The notes: generated from the sequence alone by a model not told the origin. Counted from the stretch's first letter, positions 1 to 12,016 are shown. The stretch is 64,000 nucleotides of DNA from Aporrectodea caliginosa (GCA_020284085.1 JACEVL010000032.1:1001001-1065000); one strand, 5' to 3'. Translations and numbers: made by a program.

Positions 1-371
1 AGAACTTATTATAAAAATTGTGTTGGGTCATTTTTGACCTCACTGGTACTCAGTCTATCAAAACAAATTCTGGTAGGGTTAAATAACAAAAGAATCCTGA
101 AATTAGCTAGACAATGTTGGCGCACCATCGCATGATGTTGCCTGGAGTTTCTATACATGAACCGAGACAAACAGTAAGGTCCTACCGAAAGTGCAAGTGA
201 CCCATGAAACCAAATATCCAAATCTTATTCAGTAGCAACGTGTAATAAAGTAACCGGTAAAGTGGTATATGGCCTAGATTGAAGGTTCTCTAATTCAAAC
301 AAATATCGCAATAGTCAGAAATGTATTTAGGCTAATGTGAAGATATCTTGTCTTGCAAATGTTTCTTCTAG

Positions 372-556
372 AAAAGATCAAGCTGCGTGCAATTGATGAC
401 TTTAATCCCGATCAGATGAATAAAAGAGAGAGAATGGAACTCCAGAAAATGTTTGACAGAGGAAGAGTTACAGAGCAGAACGATCCTTACACAGTGGCGT
501 ATACATTTAAAAGAGGAGACAAAATGGAGACATTTTTTCCCACAAACATCAGGTAA
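372..556 (+). CDS. Orphan exon, probably the 3' terminal exon of an unrecognised gene
   Basis: A pyrimidine-rich acceptor (TTTCTTCTAG) opens a coding stretch of about 61 codons, rich in charged residues (KIKLRAIDDFNPDQ..., ending ...FFPTNIR). It enters in phase 1. It either ends at TAA 554-556, with AATAAA at 723-728 as a poly(A) signal, or is spliced at the CAG|GTAATT donor after base 552. The terminal-exon reading is simpler, because I find no further exon of this protein downstream. The remaining exons would lie left of the window. I do not recognise the family and assign no function. Codon use and clean borders argue for a real exon rather than a chance ORF. Confidence 0.5.
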
Positions 557-779
557 TTATCTTTTATGTAGAAGACATTTTATTTTGGCTATAAATCACG
601 AACACATAATTAGAATATTCTTCTCAAAAACGCCTTTAATTTCTACGCCGTGATTCTAGTCCTGATAAAACACTTTCTTAATTATTGTACCTGGTTTCGG
701 TTTGTCTGCCTTTCAGCTTTTCAATAAAAGTATGTATATACCGACGTGTAATTAAAATAGTAATATTCTTTGTTAATTC
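557..779. other. Probable 3' UTR with poly(A) signal
   Basis: AT-rich sequence after the orphan exon, with AATAAA at 723-728. No other structure seen. Confidence 0.35.
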
Positions 780-1003
780 AAACTCACAGGTACGCTGTAG
801 GATTACGTGATATAATAGTTACAGATGATTACAAGTTTAACAAGAGTCGAATTTGATTTGTGTCAGCCTTCAAGGCGCTCGTCTGTTCTGCTGCTCTTTT
901 ACGAACACGACCTAGCGAATGGAAGGTTGAGTTGATCTCATGGGGCTAGCGTGTATCGAAACCGCGTTCTTCTAATTTTCGTTAAATCATTTCCCGCAGC
1001 TCA
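780..1003 (-). repeat. tRNA-derived SINE, copy 1
   Basis: Read on the minus strand, this starts with a tRNA-like head: a degenerate A box near 990, and a B-box-like GCGGTTTCGATAC in the 950s. A body and an A/T-rich tail follow. It is recognisably homologous over its whole length to 36800-37062, with the same word order (TTAAACTTGT, GAGCAGCAG, GCTAGCCCCAT). Diverged, so an old insertion. Confidence 0.6.
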
Positions 1004-2848
1004 ATGCACAATTAAATTTCTTTGTGAATATTTTGATTTAAGAAGAGGGCGTGCAGTGGATAAATTTGCTTGCTGATTATTGTGTTTAGTTACATCGAAA
1101 TATGCCCATAATTTTTATTTTTGACTAGAGGTGGTAAATAATACTTCAAGATAAGAACTTAATATAACCCAAGAACGTAATCTTTACATTGGCTTCCTCA
1201 TAGGCAAATAATCTCTTTTTAATTTAGGCTCACAGGTAATGAAGCAATGAACAGTACTGAGTATTCAGAATCGCTGAACTGTTACCATCCACAGTATTAA
1301 GAAGCATTCCGTATTCCTCATTCTTGTCACTAATCACAAAGGTCATCTGATTACCTTTCTCTGGACATTTATGAAACTAGAACGATTGTTGGTAAACTAG
1401 CTTTTTCGGTTGCTGAATCTATATATTGGAATTCCCTCAGTAATTTGTGCAGTTACCATAATTAAGCTTTCTTTCTGGCGAACTGATCTCCGGATTGTTT
1501 AACTGATTGCGGTTATATGATGTTGCATCGGTTGCTTTTGAGTATTAAATAAATAGAGGTTCTGTTGAAGTAGCTCATTGACAACAATAATTAAATTTCA
1601 CGGCTTTTTCAGTGATACGGACGGATGGTGGATGGTGAGGCATTTGGTCAGTGGAAAGTTTGGATACATACCAAGAAATCGCGTTGTAATGGGTAAGTGT
1701 CAAAAGTCTCGCTATCATAGATTTGGAACTTGAGAGCATTCTTTGGTCAGTGTAAGATCGATGTGTGTAGGACTTTACTAACTTCACTGGCTGTTAACCT
1801 GCCTAAACTAGATTTGAGCAAACAGCCACATGCTCTTTGTAAGTAGAGAATCGGATTGGATACGTTGAGCATCAGAAATTCAGACTGCGACCCGCGACCG
1901 TACGTTACTTAACAGAATAACGAGCGTGCACCGTATGTGTGTTATGAAAAAAAAACACGAACGAGTACCGTTCTCGTGCGTTAAAAATGTATGTTGTTCG
2001 TTCTGCACTGTTGCAGAATAAACACGATACATTTATGAAAGAATCGTTGTTACTTACCCACTTCCGCAATCGGTGTCTTAGTTGTTTAACGTTAGCCTAC
2101 GACGAATAAAACGATAGCGCATAACGAGCATCGGGTATAAAATAATTTTTAATCCCTGTGGTCACTTGTCACTAATATTAATGTAACATTATTATTGTTA
2201 ACGCCATAATATTACACATAAGATAGTTTAGCTCTATACAGTGTTAGTCTCCCAGTACGCAGGCCTAATTATTTACGAAATTCAATTCAATTTGATTTAA
2301 TGACCACAACAGCAAAAATATATTTTACAGTAGTTAAACACAAAGCATCAGTATAATAATTTTTTAATATACCGTTATCACTGTATCCATAAGGGAGCAA
2401 CGGGCTCACCCGAAAGGAATAATCCCGCAAAATGGGGGCCTAATTAACAATTTTTACTAACAATTCTTAGTAGTGACAGATAATTAAGCACAGTGGAAAT
2501 AGCTTGTGATTTTAGCAAATAGGCCCAACTGCGTCGCGGTAGCTTCTCTCCGCCCCAAAGTAGAAGGACCGACAATAAAACAAAAAGTGGAACTGAACAA
2601 TTACAATGTTACTTATCATTTTTATTGTGTGTGCACGGATTTAAATTTTAAATAGTGCTAGACTCTTGGCTGCGCGAACACGTTCCGGTATTCCATATGT
2701 GGGGACCCTGATAGCTGATAGGAAACTGTCGGGTATTCGTTCTAGCAAATATGCTTATGTAGTCTCTATTATTTCTATTGGCTTTGTTCAGTAAGCTTGG
2801 TTGAAGTAGGCTGAGAAACCTTGTGGGAGGAGGTTATTATCATATTGC
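1004..2848. other. No gene recognised
   Basis: AT-rich sequence without convincing exons. Short ORFs here lack splice context or family resemblance. No long tandem or inverted repeat was seen. Confidence 0.4.
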
Positions 2849-2856
2849 TACATAAA

Positions 2857-2998
2857 CAGTGGTGTAGTGGGGGGAACGTGGGGAACGCCATTCCCCAACT
2901 TTTTTCTCACACTATGCTAAATTCTTGCAAGATTGCACTTTTTGCTTACTTCAATATCCAGGCGTTCCCCCACTTCATTTTTTAGGACTACACTACTG
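2857..2998. mobile_element. hAT-type MITE (142 bp)
   Basis: Terminal inverted repeats CAGTGGTGTAGT / ACTACACTACTG are flanked by an exact 8-bp target duplication TACATAAA (2849-2856 and 2999-3006). 8-bp duplications with CAGTG termini are the hAT signature. There is no coding capacity. Confidence 0.85.
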
Positions 2999-3239
2999 TA
3001 CATAAATATACTAGTTTAAAAAAATTTAGTTTGATATATTTTCAGGAAGTTCAGTTGTAAATACAGTGAACTAGTGTGGCTATTGATAGGAGATTTAGTT
3101 ATGATTCTTGTGGTTTTTTTCTGTAGTAGGCCTATGTTTTGTTTTAGTAAGTGTCATAATATTAATATGTTACAGTAGATATCCAGACAAAATTGCAATA
3201 GTTTAGATATAGATGTATAAGTGTGAAATATAGACTTTT

Positions 3240-4445
3240 GAGCATGTGGGCTGGAAGTAGATAGGATATCCTGTGAATTATTCCAATATTTGTAGAGACT
3301 TTGTTTTATCAATTTCGGCTGTATGTATGTTCCATTTTAAGTGTTGGTCAATGTAAACCCCTAGGAATTTAGATGAAGAGACTTGAGGAATTAACTTATT
3401 TTCAATTCTAAGAGCATTGTCAAGGGTTGAAACAGGCTTTTTTTGTCAGATCTGAAGATGATGTAATTTGTTCTAGATAGCGAGAGTTTGTTGGCTTTAA
3501 ACCAGTCATAGTTCTAGATCATTATTTACAATTTTAATTATTTGATCATATGAGGCATGTGAGCAGAAGGCACTGGAATCGTCTGCGAACAGAATGAAGT
3601 ATTGAACCTTGAGGAACCCCAATGACTATGTTTTGAAAACTTGATAGTTTGCCATTGCAAGAAACTTGCTGGCGTCGGTTATTTAGTTAGCTTGAAAACC
3701 ATGCAATTACAACCGATTCAATGAGTTTCAAGCTTGAATAGCAATATTTTATGGTCAGCCGTATCGAACGCCTTGACCAAACTGAGAAATATTCTAATAG
3801 AATAGTCATTGTTATCCATGGCTTGAGAGAATTTATTCTATATATCAACTAGTGACAAGTGTGTCGAATGCTCTAGCTAAAAGCCATGTTAAAAGGGTTT
3901 AGGATTTTTGTAGAGAAGGACTGATTAAACGGCCTGAAATCGGTTTGGGCCGGATTTTGATTCGGGCCGGCTTTTAATCGAAATCGGCGCATCCCAGGCT
4001 ACCAATCCAATACCAAACAAATTATATTTTTGACTAAAAACAATTTCTTCTTTCATTAATACAAAAATAGTCATCTGTTTGGCGACCACCTTAGGTAAAA
4101 TTTAATCTTAGATATTGATAGTCTGTGTAAAATTGTAAGTCGACGCACCATCAAATGGCAGACAGTCGGGCTTTTTAGTAACAAACAATGTATAGAACCA
4201 AATAAAAGTGAATGTTGCCGATTAATCGAATCGGAATCGAAATCGGCGATAAAACAGGACAACTAATCGGAATCGAAAAATCGGAAATAAATGCCACAGC
4301 CGGCCATACATGACTCTCTCAAACAACTTGGAAAAATAAGCTATTATAGATTCAGGTCTGAAGTTAGAAACTTCATTTTTATTTCCTTGTTTATAAATCG
4401 GTATTACTTTAGCTAGTTTAATAAGCCCATCACAGTATACGGTAC
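3240..4445 (-). pseudogene. Degraded LINE reverse transcriptase (CR1/L2/Jockey-like), interrupted
   Basis: The minus strand reads in pieces as a non-LTR reverse transcriptase. AKVIPIYKQGNK and FSKLFERVMYGRL (about 4305-4440) are finger and palm motifs. Further 3' come STHLSL, VKAFDTADHKILL and LSSFQNIVIGVPQGS (about 3600-3895), then HLKWNIHTAEIDKTKSL (about 3290-3350). Several frameshifts and stops are present, and no FADD catalytic motif could be read. The 5' end is truncated near 4445, and 3931-4305 is an unrelated insertion. Confidence 0.75.
3931..4305. mobile_element. Insertion splitting the LINE relic, probably a non-autonomous DNA element
   Basis: LINE protein similarity stops near 3925 and resumes near 4305. 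The insert carries short iterated AATCGGAATCG-type motifs near both ends. CGGCC occurs at both borders but I could not define a clean target duplication. Confidence 0.4.
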
Positions 4446-4450
4446 AGAGT

Positions 4451-4568
4451 ATCTCTATCTCTTGTCTGTCCATCTCTTGCTCTCTTTCTCTGTCTGTATG
4501 TCTCTATCTTTCTTTCTTTCTATCCATCTCTTTCTGTTTATAATGTTATATATATATATGTGTCAGTG

Positions 4569-4656
<88 letters not shown>
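4451..4656 (+). repeat. Compound microsatellite: (TCTC/TTTC)n, then (TA)n, then (GT)n
   Basis: A pyrimidine-rich tract to about 4540, then TATATATATG, then about 43 uninterrupted GT units from 4570 to 4655. ORFs across it are repeat artefacts. Confidence 0.9.
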
Positions 4657-4658
<2 letters not shown>

Positions 4659-5073
4659 CTTGCTCTGGCAAAAGGAGGCTTTTGTCCAAAAAATTAGTTT
4701 TGTATATTTTGTGCTAAAATTGATAAGTAATAATTTCTGTTTAAAATGTTGAAAAAATTATTCTATCTTGATGGGTTCCAGAGATATGAATTTTATAATG
4801 TTTTTCTACTCGAAAGTACAATTTCGAGAAAACGCATGCAAAGATTATTATCTCAATACAAACCCTAGATAGATCACAAAGTTTATGTGAAAATTTGTCA
4901 TGAAATAGGTGAAATATTATTAAAATAATATTTTTTCCATATAATATAAGATCCTATTTATTGATATATGCCAAAAAATGATAAGTGAAAAATTTACACC
5001 TGATTTGTGTTTTAGCTAATTTCTTCAGTTTTATCATTGGCGACTTCCGCCTCCTTTTGCCAGAGCAGGTCAC
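4655..5073. mobile_element. MITE with about 25-bp TIRs
   Basis: GTGACTTGCTCTGGCAAAAG at the left is matched by the inverted CTTTTGCCAGAGCAGGTCAC at the right, extending to about 25 bp with one mismatch. The interior is AT-rich and non-coding. It abuts the GT microsatellite on the left, so the target duplication is obscured and the superfamily is unassigned. Confidence 0.65.
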
Positions 5074-5155
5074 ATATATTATATAATATGTGTGTGTGAC
5101 CTTGGTCAAGAAAGGGACCACTTGTCGGAAATGGACTTATTAACAGTTTCCATAA

Positions 5156-6418
5156 GGGGTCATTGCATAATTACAAAACGCTCCAGGGCGGGTTTGAAAA
5201 CATTACGAAACGTTAGGTGGGTGAGTGTGTGGAGCCGAACGTTGCGTAACACTTTTACCAACAGTTAAGTTATAGATTAATTTTAAATTAACATCGAATG
5301 ACACCTCAGACACGATGTGATCGAAGTTCAAACTTCGTGCCATTGATTTAAAAGTTAACTAAAAACATGCAATAGTATAAATCAACACTAAGCAGACACC
5401 AGCAAAAGTTCAGATCAACATATCTGTGCTCCCGTTTGCGTAAACTGGAAAGCGCTGTTCTAATTGTTTGGATCTTTCATAGTTTTACCGTCGGAACAAC
5501 GTGGTAATTCTCCTTGGATTCATGACCTCGAAGAACCACTTTAAAGCATATTTTACTTTGTGGTCACGAATTTCAAACATTTAAATTGATGCCCAACAAA
5601 AACTGAGCGATATTTGTATTAATAATTATTGAAGTGCTAAGACTAAGCAAATAATCAGTTCATCTTAATTTTGATTACTTATTATTAAGCAATTTAGTCC
5701 ATGACACTTTTCAGCAGCATGTAAAACAGGTCACTCTTAACGTAAAACTTTAAAAAACAGAATTGCGTTTCAACAGGGCCGCATTAAGGCTAGTGCGGGC
5801 CCGGGTGCTGTGATAATCGCGTTACCTTTCAAAGGCCCCCTATGACAACCACTGGTCCATCACGCACATATTTATAACATGCTTACTAGCGATCGAGTAT
5901 TAACTGCCTAAAGACACAATACACAATTAAGGTTACATTGCTATCTGTACAGGCAATGATTAGTGTCAGGTAAAATAAGCATAAGTAATTAAATTAATTA
6001 TTACTTCGTATTTATTTATGTTACAGAATTTTCGCTAGATTTAGCACTATTAGCAGCATTAAAAAATTTCTTCACTTCCGAAAATGCGGGCCCCTCAAAA
6101 CTGCGGGCCCGGGTGCTGCAGCACCCTTAGCACCCCCTTAATTCGGCCCTGCGTTTCAAACATGACTATCATTTACATAAATAAAACGTTCTGTATATTT
6201 TAGGCCTACTGTCAAATTCTAATTCACATACTATATTAAATTTGCAATAAAATATGAATTATTTGCCCATTCACATAGTAAATCTAAAATGACTTTTTGT
6301 AACAATAAATACGTAACACTGGGTTGGTGGGTCTAGGAAAACGTTACGAAGCGTTATAGGGTGTGTGGGTGAGTCAAAAACGGTCATTTTTGGCGTTGTG
6401 TAATTATGCAATGACCCC
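5156..6418. mobile_element. Non-autonomous PIF/Harbinger-like element (1.26 kb) carrying a nested hAT MITE
   Basis: Inverted termini GGGGTCATTGCATAATTACA / TGTAATTATGCAATGACCCC (one mismatch further in) are flanked by TAA on both sides (5153-5155, 6419-6421). A 3-bp TWA duplication with a GG-starting TIR fits PIF/Harbinger. No transposase is recognisable. The MITE 5774-6151 sits inside. Confidence 0.65.
5774..6151. mobile_element. hAT-type MITE (378 bp), nested
   Basis: Termini CAGGGCCGCATTAAGG / CCTTAATTCGGCCCTG... are inverted, with exact 8-bp duplication CGTTTCAA at 5766-5773 and 6152-6159. GGGCCCGGGTGCTG is iterated near both ends (subterminal repeats). It lies inside the 5156-6418 element, so it is younger. 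Confidence 0.85.
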
Positions 6419-6524
6419 TAAGCTTATACCACCAGAAAATCAGGCCAAAAATTTCAGAACGTTTGGTCCAATATTTATGCACATTTTAAAGAAAATATAA
6501 AGTACTTTTTTATGTACTTCTAAG

Positions 6525-8260
6525 CAGTGCCGTCTTAACACCATTGTAGGCCCTGGGCAAAGCAATGCACTTGGGGCCTCTGTCCACCCACGGGCATACA
6601 AATTTAAATGGTCAATGAAATCAAGTCCATAGATGCATTGGTACTTTCAACATTCACTTTGTAATGAAATGAATGTTCAAACATAAAGAAACATATTGTA
6701 AAGCACAGATTAATCAACACAAACTAATGAACAATGTAACGTAAGCCTTGAGAAACAAAAATATTTCAACATAAAAAAATGATAACCACAGAGAGTCTCA
6801 TAGAGATCTGGTAAAGTATGAGTTACTTATACTTAATCAACACAAACGTTTGCAAAATTTCTTTGCAGAGAATGGACTTAAAATTGGCTTAAAGCCAATG
6901 GTCTTTAGCATAGTTGTTAAAAACGGTAAAATGCACATGGGTGAAAGCCACGTTATTCAAAATAAAAAACGTGAACAAAAACGGTAAAGAAAATAATTTG
7001 ACTTAAGCTTAACATGTTTCACTCCATTTTAAAATTACCTTGTTTGGGGCCGTCCATAAAGTACGTCACGCTATTTTTGACCATTTTTACCCCTCCCCTG
7101 TCACAAACTGTCACAAAACTCGGACCCCCTAAAGTACGTCACACTTTCAACATAGAAATAATAATACTTCCGAAAGCAAGGCTAATACATAAACAAGGCT
7201 TCGCAACAGCATTATTAAGCGCTCCTAGCGAGAGGAATCGTGAAAACACATTCAGGAGATATGCATTTCATGCTATTTTGACATAAAACTAATTAAAATG
7301 TTTCAGAAAATTTTTGAAAATTATTTTTAAAGCTATGAAATTCTACTAAAAAAATAAAAAATAAATTATAAATAAAATAAAATAAATAAATGTGTGACGT
7401 CACACATGGCCTGACCCCCCCTCCCCCTGTCACAAACTGTCACACTTTCTTAAACCCCCCTCCCTGGAGCGTGACGTACTTTATGGACGGCCCTTCTTTA
7501 CACAATTTAATTTTAATCCGCAAATAACATAACTTTATTAGTAAACACCAAATAACAGTAATTTACAAGAATTATTTTCTTTTTCATACGTTTGGTTTAA
7601 AAAGAAATTGAGAAATTAAAAATATTGAAATTTTTCAAATATAAATTTCATATAATAAGTCCATGCTAGCATAAGCAATTAAAAACTAAACTTTGTTAGT
7701 ACACAGTGTACTTAATTAAAAATTGTAGATCTGCTTACAATTCTGACTTATATAAGAACTTAATATTATGGAGTAATATCTGTCAGTTTCTCAGTCAATC
7801 AGAGATTAGGCCTACTGAGTACAAAGACAACATTTCGGATAACTTAGAAATTCAAATAACTTTTATAGTGATGACACTAAACAGTGATGTAAATTGGATG
7901 AATCCTTGAAAGGACGGAGAGAACGTAAGGGATATCAGACAAAAATTAAATTAAACAAATAGTTACAGACAGTGAATAACTAAATAAAGTTACATATAAA
8001 ATATAAAAAACGGGAAAAAAACGAGACTAGAAATAAAAAAAGGAAAAAACGAGGTTTTGAGAGAGAAAAAATAAAAACGAAAAAAACGTTTTTTACAACT
8101 ATGGTCTTTAGGATGTCATTTTCAATGCACATCCATGGGTGAAAGCCAGTTCAAACGCTGCTGCCCCACTGTGTAGGTCACGCACACAGTAATTTTTCTG
8201 GTCTTTTTATTTGGAGCCCCTGGCGACTGCCCAGCGTGCCCAAGCCTTAAGACGGCACTG
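6525..8260. mobile_element. hAT-type non-autonomous element (1.74 kb)
   Basis: Termini CAGTGCCGTCTTAA / TTAAGACGGCACTG are perfectly inverted. The flanks CTTCTAAG (6517-6524) and CCTTTAAG (8261-8268) match 6 of 8, as expected of a decayed target duplication. ATGGTCTTTAG and ATGGGTGAAAGCCA words are repeated near both ends. There is no transposase. The element at 7047-7493 is inserted within it. Confidence 0.7.
7047..7493. mobile_element. MITE with 26-bp TIRs, nested
   Basis: GGGCCGTCCATAAAGTACGT at the left and its perfect inverse ACGTACTTTATGGACGGCCC at the right extend to CACGC. TCACAAACTGTCACA is repeated inside near each end, in the same direction. No clear target duplication, superfamily not assigned. 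ORFs across it are not genes. Confidence 0.7.
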
Positions 8261-8599
8261 CCTTTAAGTACTTCTAAGAAACACGGCTTTAAACTTTCCA
8301 CCTAGGAAGTGAACGTAATACAGCAGAGAAGTTGGTGCTTGTAAAGAGGATTTACTAACTTGTTAAGATTCCGAGTTCCGGCGAGTGACCGAGGAGACGT
8401 CGAATGACCTTTCTTCATGACCTTTCTGTGTCGCCTTCGACAGAGGACTTGACCCATCCTATACAAAACAATTCCACACATGAGAATAAAGCCTGAGCCA
8501 TCTCGCTAATGTATAAGGATGAAGTAATTTGCACCGAGAAAGGCAGCAGGAGAGAGGAAGTAAGGGAGTGGATTAGAGGACAGGCAGAGATGAAGGGGC

Positions 8600-8835
8600 A
8601 GATAATAAATAATAATAATATCTTTTCTTTAATAAGCGCCTGACAAACGCACTGTGCTGTAGGCCTACATTTACATGATATGCAATTTAAATCGTAACTA
8701 CTAACAGAACAGACAGCCTGCAATACACGGCGCTAATAGCAGCCTACAAAGCATATCCCCCCAGCGGGGCTCAAACTCGGTACCTCTCGGTCTCTGTGCC
8801 AGATGTTATCCAATGCGCTATCGGGCCCCCACACC
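8600..8835 (-). repeat. tRNA-derived SINE (minus strand)
   Basis: Reversed, the right part reads as a tRNA-like head with A box GATAGCGCATTGGATAAC and B box GAGTTTGAGCCCC. The left end has a LINE-like GGCGCTTATTAAAG and a (TTA)n tail. A true tRNA is unlikely because the acceptor stem does not close. Confidence 0.55.
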
Positions 8836-8884
8836 CCCATGATGGTGAGAAGAACAGGAGCAAGGGAGAGTGGGAAGGAATGGG

Positions 8885-9459
8885 CAGTGATGGCACTAAC
8901 TAATTTTTTTAAGTTAAACTATAACTATTTTTCAACTAAAATAAAAAAGTTTAACTAAAAGTTGGCAACTGATTTTGAAAATAAGTTAACTAAACTAAAA
9001 ATATTTGGCTAAACTTTGTCCAACTTTTAACAAACTTTTTTCACAAACATTTTCACGATGACAGAGCTGTAATAAAGCACAGCGTCAATGACAATTTCAC
9101 TTTCAAACTATGTAATGTGTACTAGACTACATGTAATAGTCTTAGTACAGTTCTGCAAGAAAATCCTGAAGAAAGTTGCTATTAATAATGCAAACGATGA
9201 TGCATCGTGCAATGCAGTTCACTTGACTTGACTAATAAAACCAGTTACTCATAACAATCATTGCTGATTTTGTTACTTAAACTTTCTAGCTAATAACTAA
9301 AAAATATTAGTTAAACTTTTTAGTTAATAACTAAAAAATATTAGTTAAAACTTTGGTTTTAACTAAACTATTTTTATTTAAACTTAAACTTTGCCTTAAC
9401 TAAAAACTTTAGTTAAACTAAAAGTTTCCAACTTTTTAGTTAATTTTTGCCCATCACTG
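8885..9459. mobile_element. hAT-type element (575 bp) with TTTAGTTAA subterminal repeats
   Basis: Inverted termini CAGTGATGG / CCCATCACTG; flanks GGAATGGG and GGGATGGG match 7 of 8. The interior is dense with TTAACTAAA-type words in both orientations, as in hAT subterminal binding-site arrays. Non-coding. Confidence 0.75.
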
Positions 9460-9626
9460 GGGATGGGATAATAGTGGAATAACTGAGGACTCTAAAACGA
9501 TATCTCAAATCGAAGAGCTCGAATCTCACATGTCTATGAAGCGCAGTATGTGGGTCTGATGGCCATCCGTTACTTCCGTCTCACCAGGAGCTGCGTCAAA
9601 TCCCTCCCGTATAAGGCAAAAAAAGG

Positions 9627-9929
9627 TGTGTTTCCGGTAACAGTGCTTTTAAAATCTGGGTAGGTAGGTAGGTAGGAAAAAATTTTTATTTTGTAAAATA
9701 TTTTTATGCAATGCTGCATCGTTGTATAATAAACGAATATATCGTCATCATATTTCACCTTGCTGAGGCCAAAAAATATTTTTATGCAATGGAAAGCAAT
9801 GTTATCAATGTCGCAAAGGTTAAATTCACGTGTCAATTTTTTTTAAATAATTTTTTCAAAAAAAAATTTTTTCACAAAATTTTCCCAGTCGGGCCTAAAA
9901 AGTGACTCGGTCGGGTTACCGGAAACACA
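9627..9929. mobile_element. MITE with 15-bp TIRs
   Basis: TGTGTTTCCGGTAAC at the left is answered by GTTACCGGAAACACA at the right. The interior has a short (GGTA)n run at 9660 and two ATTTTTATGCAATG words. No coding sequence. Confidence 0.6.
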
Positions 9930-10795
9930 ACATTATTTTGTTTTGGCCTAAGGCAGCCAGAACGGCTGTCGTTTGCTTCGTTACCTCGCAGGTCAACATT
10001 CTGCTTGCGGGGGAGCCAAAGCTACTTCTGGACAGACTGCAGTCGGTAGGGGAAAGTGGCCCAAAATGACATAGCTAAGGATTTTTTGCAAGTTTAGCAT
10101 AATATTTATCGCACAAGTGGGACTTTGTTATCCTGTTTATCAGACACCTAGTGCACTTACATAATGCAGTGGTCCAAATACTAATAAATATATGAGAACA
10201 GAAAAAACCGGCAGTTTTGTAAAAATGCTTGTTCTATGTCATTTTGGGCTATGTGCTGGGCAAAATGACATAGGGTATAGTCTAAAATGACATACACATT
10301 TTTGACCCAATTTGTAAGGCTTAAATAAAATGATTACAAGTTATTATTTATAGTAAAATGAAAATTATAACATATTATATTTTATATTTTGATGTTCTGA
10401 GACTAACTAAACAGCTGCTGGAACCACAACGCAATTAGGATTTTTTAAAGAGTTAAACATGTTAGGCCTATCGTGACAAAATACAACACTGACGACTCAG
10501 GGACAAGCAGAACTGCAATTCAACTGAAACTGTTACAAGAAAGACAAACACATTTTATACCGATAAACTAAGCAATCATCAGCAAATAAACTGAAGAACT
10601 AGGTCAACAACACTACATGAAAAAGCTTCCAATATGTGACTAGCACTTAGCCTATGTATAAAAACTCAAAAATCAATTGCTACAAGTCTGCCAAAACTTG
10701 TTGCAGGCCTACTTGATCAGTGCCCAACACATAACAAGAGCGATGTCTACCTATTCATTACACAAATCACACACAAAAGTTTGTTTTCTTTTAGA

Positions 10796-11014
10796 TCATT
10801 CGCAATGTGCCCAGTTGTGGCAAACTGTGCACTTGATCCACGGCTCACGTTCACGTGAGTTGGACAACAAGTCACTGCAAAGCAGGCATCTTGGATCTGC
10901 ATCATATTCATTTAATTTCTGGCTTGAAGGCCTTGGCTCATTTGCCCTTTTTAAATCATCATGTGGTCCACACCTCTCTTTGGTACTTTTGCATGCAGCT
11001 TTGCTCTTTTTCAC
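10796..11014 (-). pseudogene. C-terminal zinc-finger part of a pogo-like transposase
   Basis: The reading frame ends in a cysteine-rich module, CLLCSDLL...PWIKCTVCHNWAHCE, resembling the PHD-like finger at the C-terminus of some pogo/Tigger-type transposases. Upstream is a basic KSKAACKSTKER stretch. The frame is broken relative to the HTH segment, so this is a relic. Confidence 0.6.
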
Positions 11015-11389
11015 ATGAACTCTTTTTGTGGCTCCTCCAGACTGAGCTTTCTCGGTCTTACTTTTTTCTGTCTATCTTTTTCACTGTACTTTATGGCTAT
11101 CATCAGGTACAGGTTGCTTGTCAAAGCCGATGCACCTTCACTTGTCCTCTTACTACGGGATGCAGAGTGTGATGAGGGAGGAAATGGAGACAAATCAACA
11201 GCTCGAATTGGTGTACATACACAAGATGTGTTTATTGGAAGCACTGTAGTTTTCTCTGAGTGAGAAATCTGAAGTTTAATGCCTGCAATACCCTCTGTCA
11301 TCGTAGATGGTTTCTGAGCTACATAATGTTCAGCATCCGAATGAGTGTCTGGGGTTGAAGTGACACTAGTATCACAAATGGGCTCATAC

Positions 11390-11564
11390 AATTTCTAAGA
11401 GTGTAGTGGCTGGCTCGAAGTCCTAATGTACCCCGTGGATCGTTGAATTCTTTTGAACCTCGTAGCCAATCCATTTCATTAGTTTCAACTGCTGTGATAG
11501 CTAGCCTCATGTATTCTGAATTCCAACTCTGGCGATCTGGTTTTCTTTTGTATTTGTTCACCAT
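11390..11564 (-). pseudogene. N-terminal psq-type HTH of a pogo-like transposase
   Basis: Starts MVNKYKRKPDRQSWNSEYMR and continues AITAVETNEMDWLRGSKEFN, the helix-turn-helix pattern of Pipsqueak/CENP-B-like DNA-binding domains at the N-terminus of pogo transposases. The helix after EFNDPRGTL is disturbed. The catalytic domain that should follow is deleted. Confidence 0.65.
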
Positions 11565-11623
11565 CCTGTATACAACATGTCATAGTGAATTAACGATCGG
11601 AGCAAAGATTAGTGATATATAAG

Positions 11624-12016
11624 TATCAACAATATGTAGGTTTTCAAGTACTCTTTCTAGTCTCAAAGGCGCAGCCGAGAAGTGCCCCAAAGTATCTTTC
11701 TGACTATATGCGAAAGCCGTTATCTGCGACCTCATCTCGTTCCTTTTGTGCTGCTGATTGGCTAGATCTTTTGTTCCTAGGACTAGGACTGCCTTGGCGC
11801 AACGCCGGGCATTTGCTGTGGTTGGTCCCTCTACTTGGAATGACCTTCCCCCTCATTAAGGGCTAAACTAATGACTAGTTTTTCCTCTTTGGTCTCTGGT
11901 TCTTTAAAGACGTTTCTTTTCCCCCGGGGTTTTTCGTGCTGAGAGCGCTTCTGAATAGTTATTCTGAGAGAGGCGCTATATAAATCTTTAGATACAACAC
12001 AATACAATACAATACA
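11624..12016 (+). mobile_element. 5'-truncated L2/CR1-like LINE 3' end
   Basis: Degenerate C-terminal reverse-transcriptase coding sequence (APKYLSDYMRKPLSATSSRS), then the family tail GAGCGCTTCTGAATAGTTAT ... GCGCTATATAAAT and an (ACAAT)n repeat. It lies inside the pogo-like element, so it inserted later. Confidence 0.75.

Noticed and set aside
4462..4752. Cys/Val repeat ORF
   Set aside because: Translation of the (GT)n tract.
10677..11263. Three overlapping plus-strand ORFs
   Set aside because: Shadows of the minus-strand pogo-like transposase remnants.
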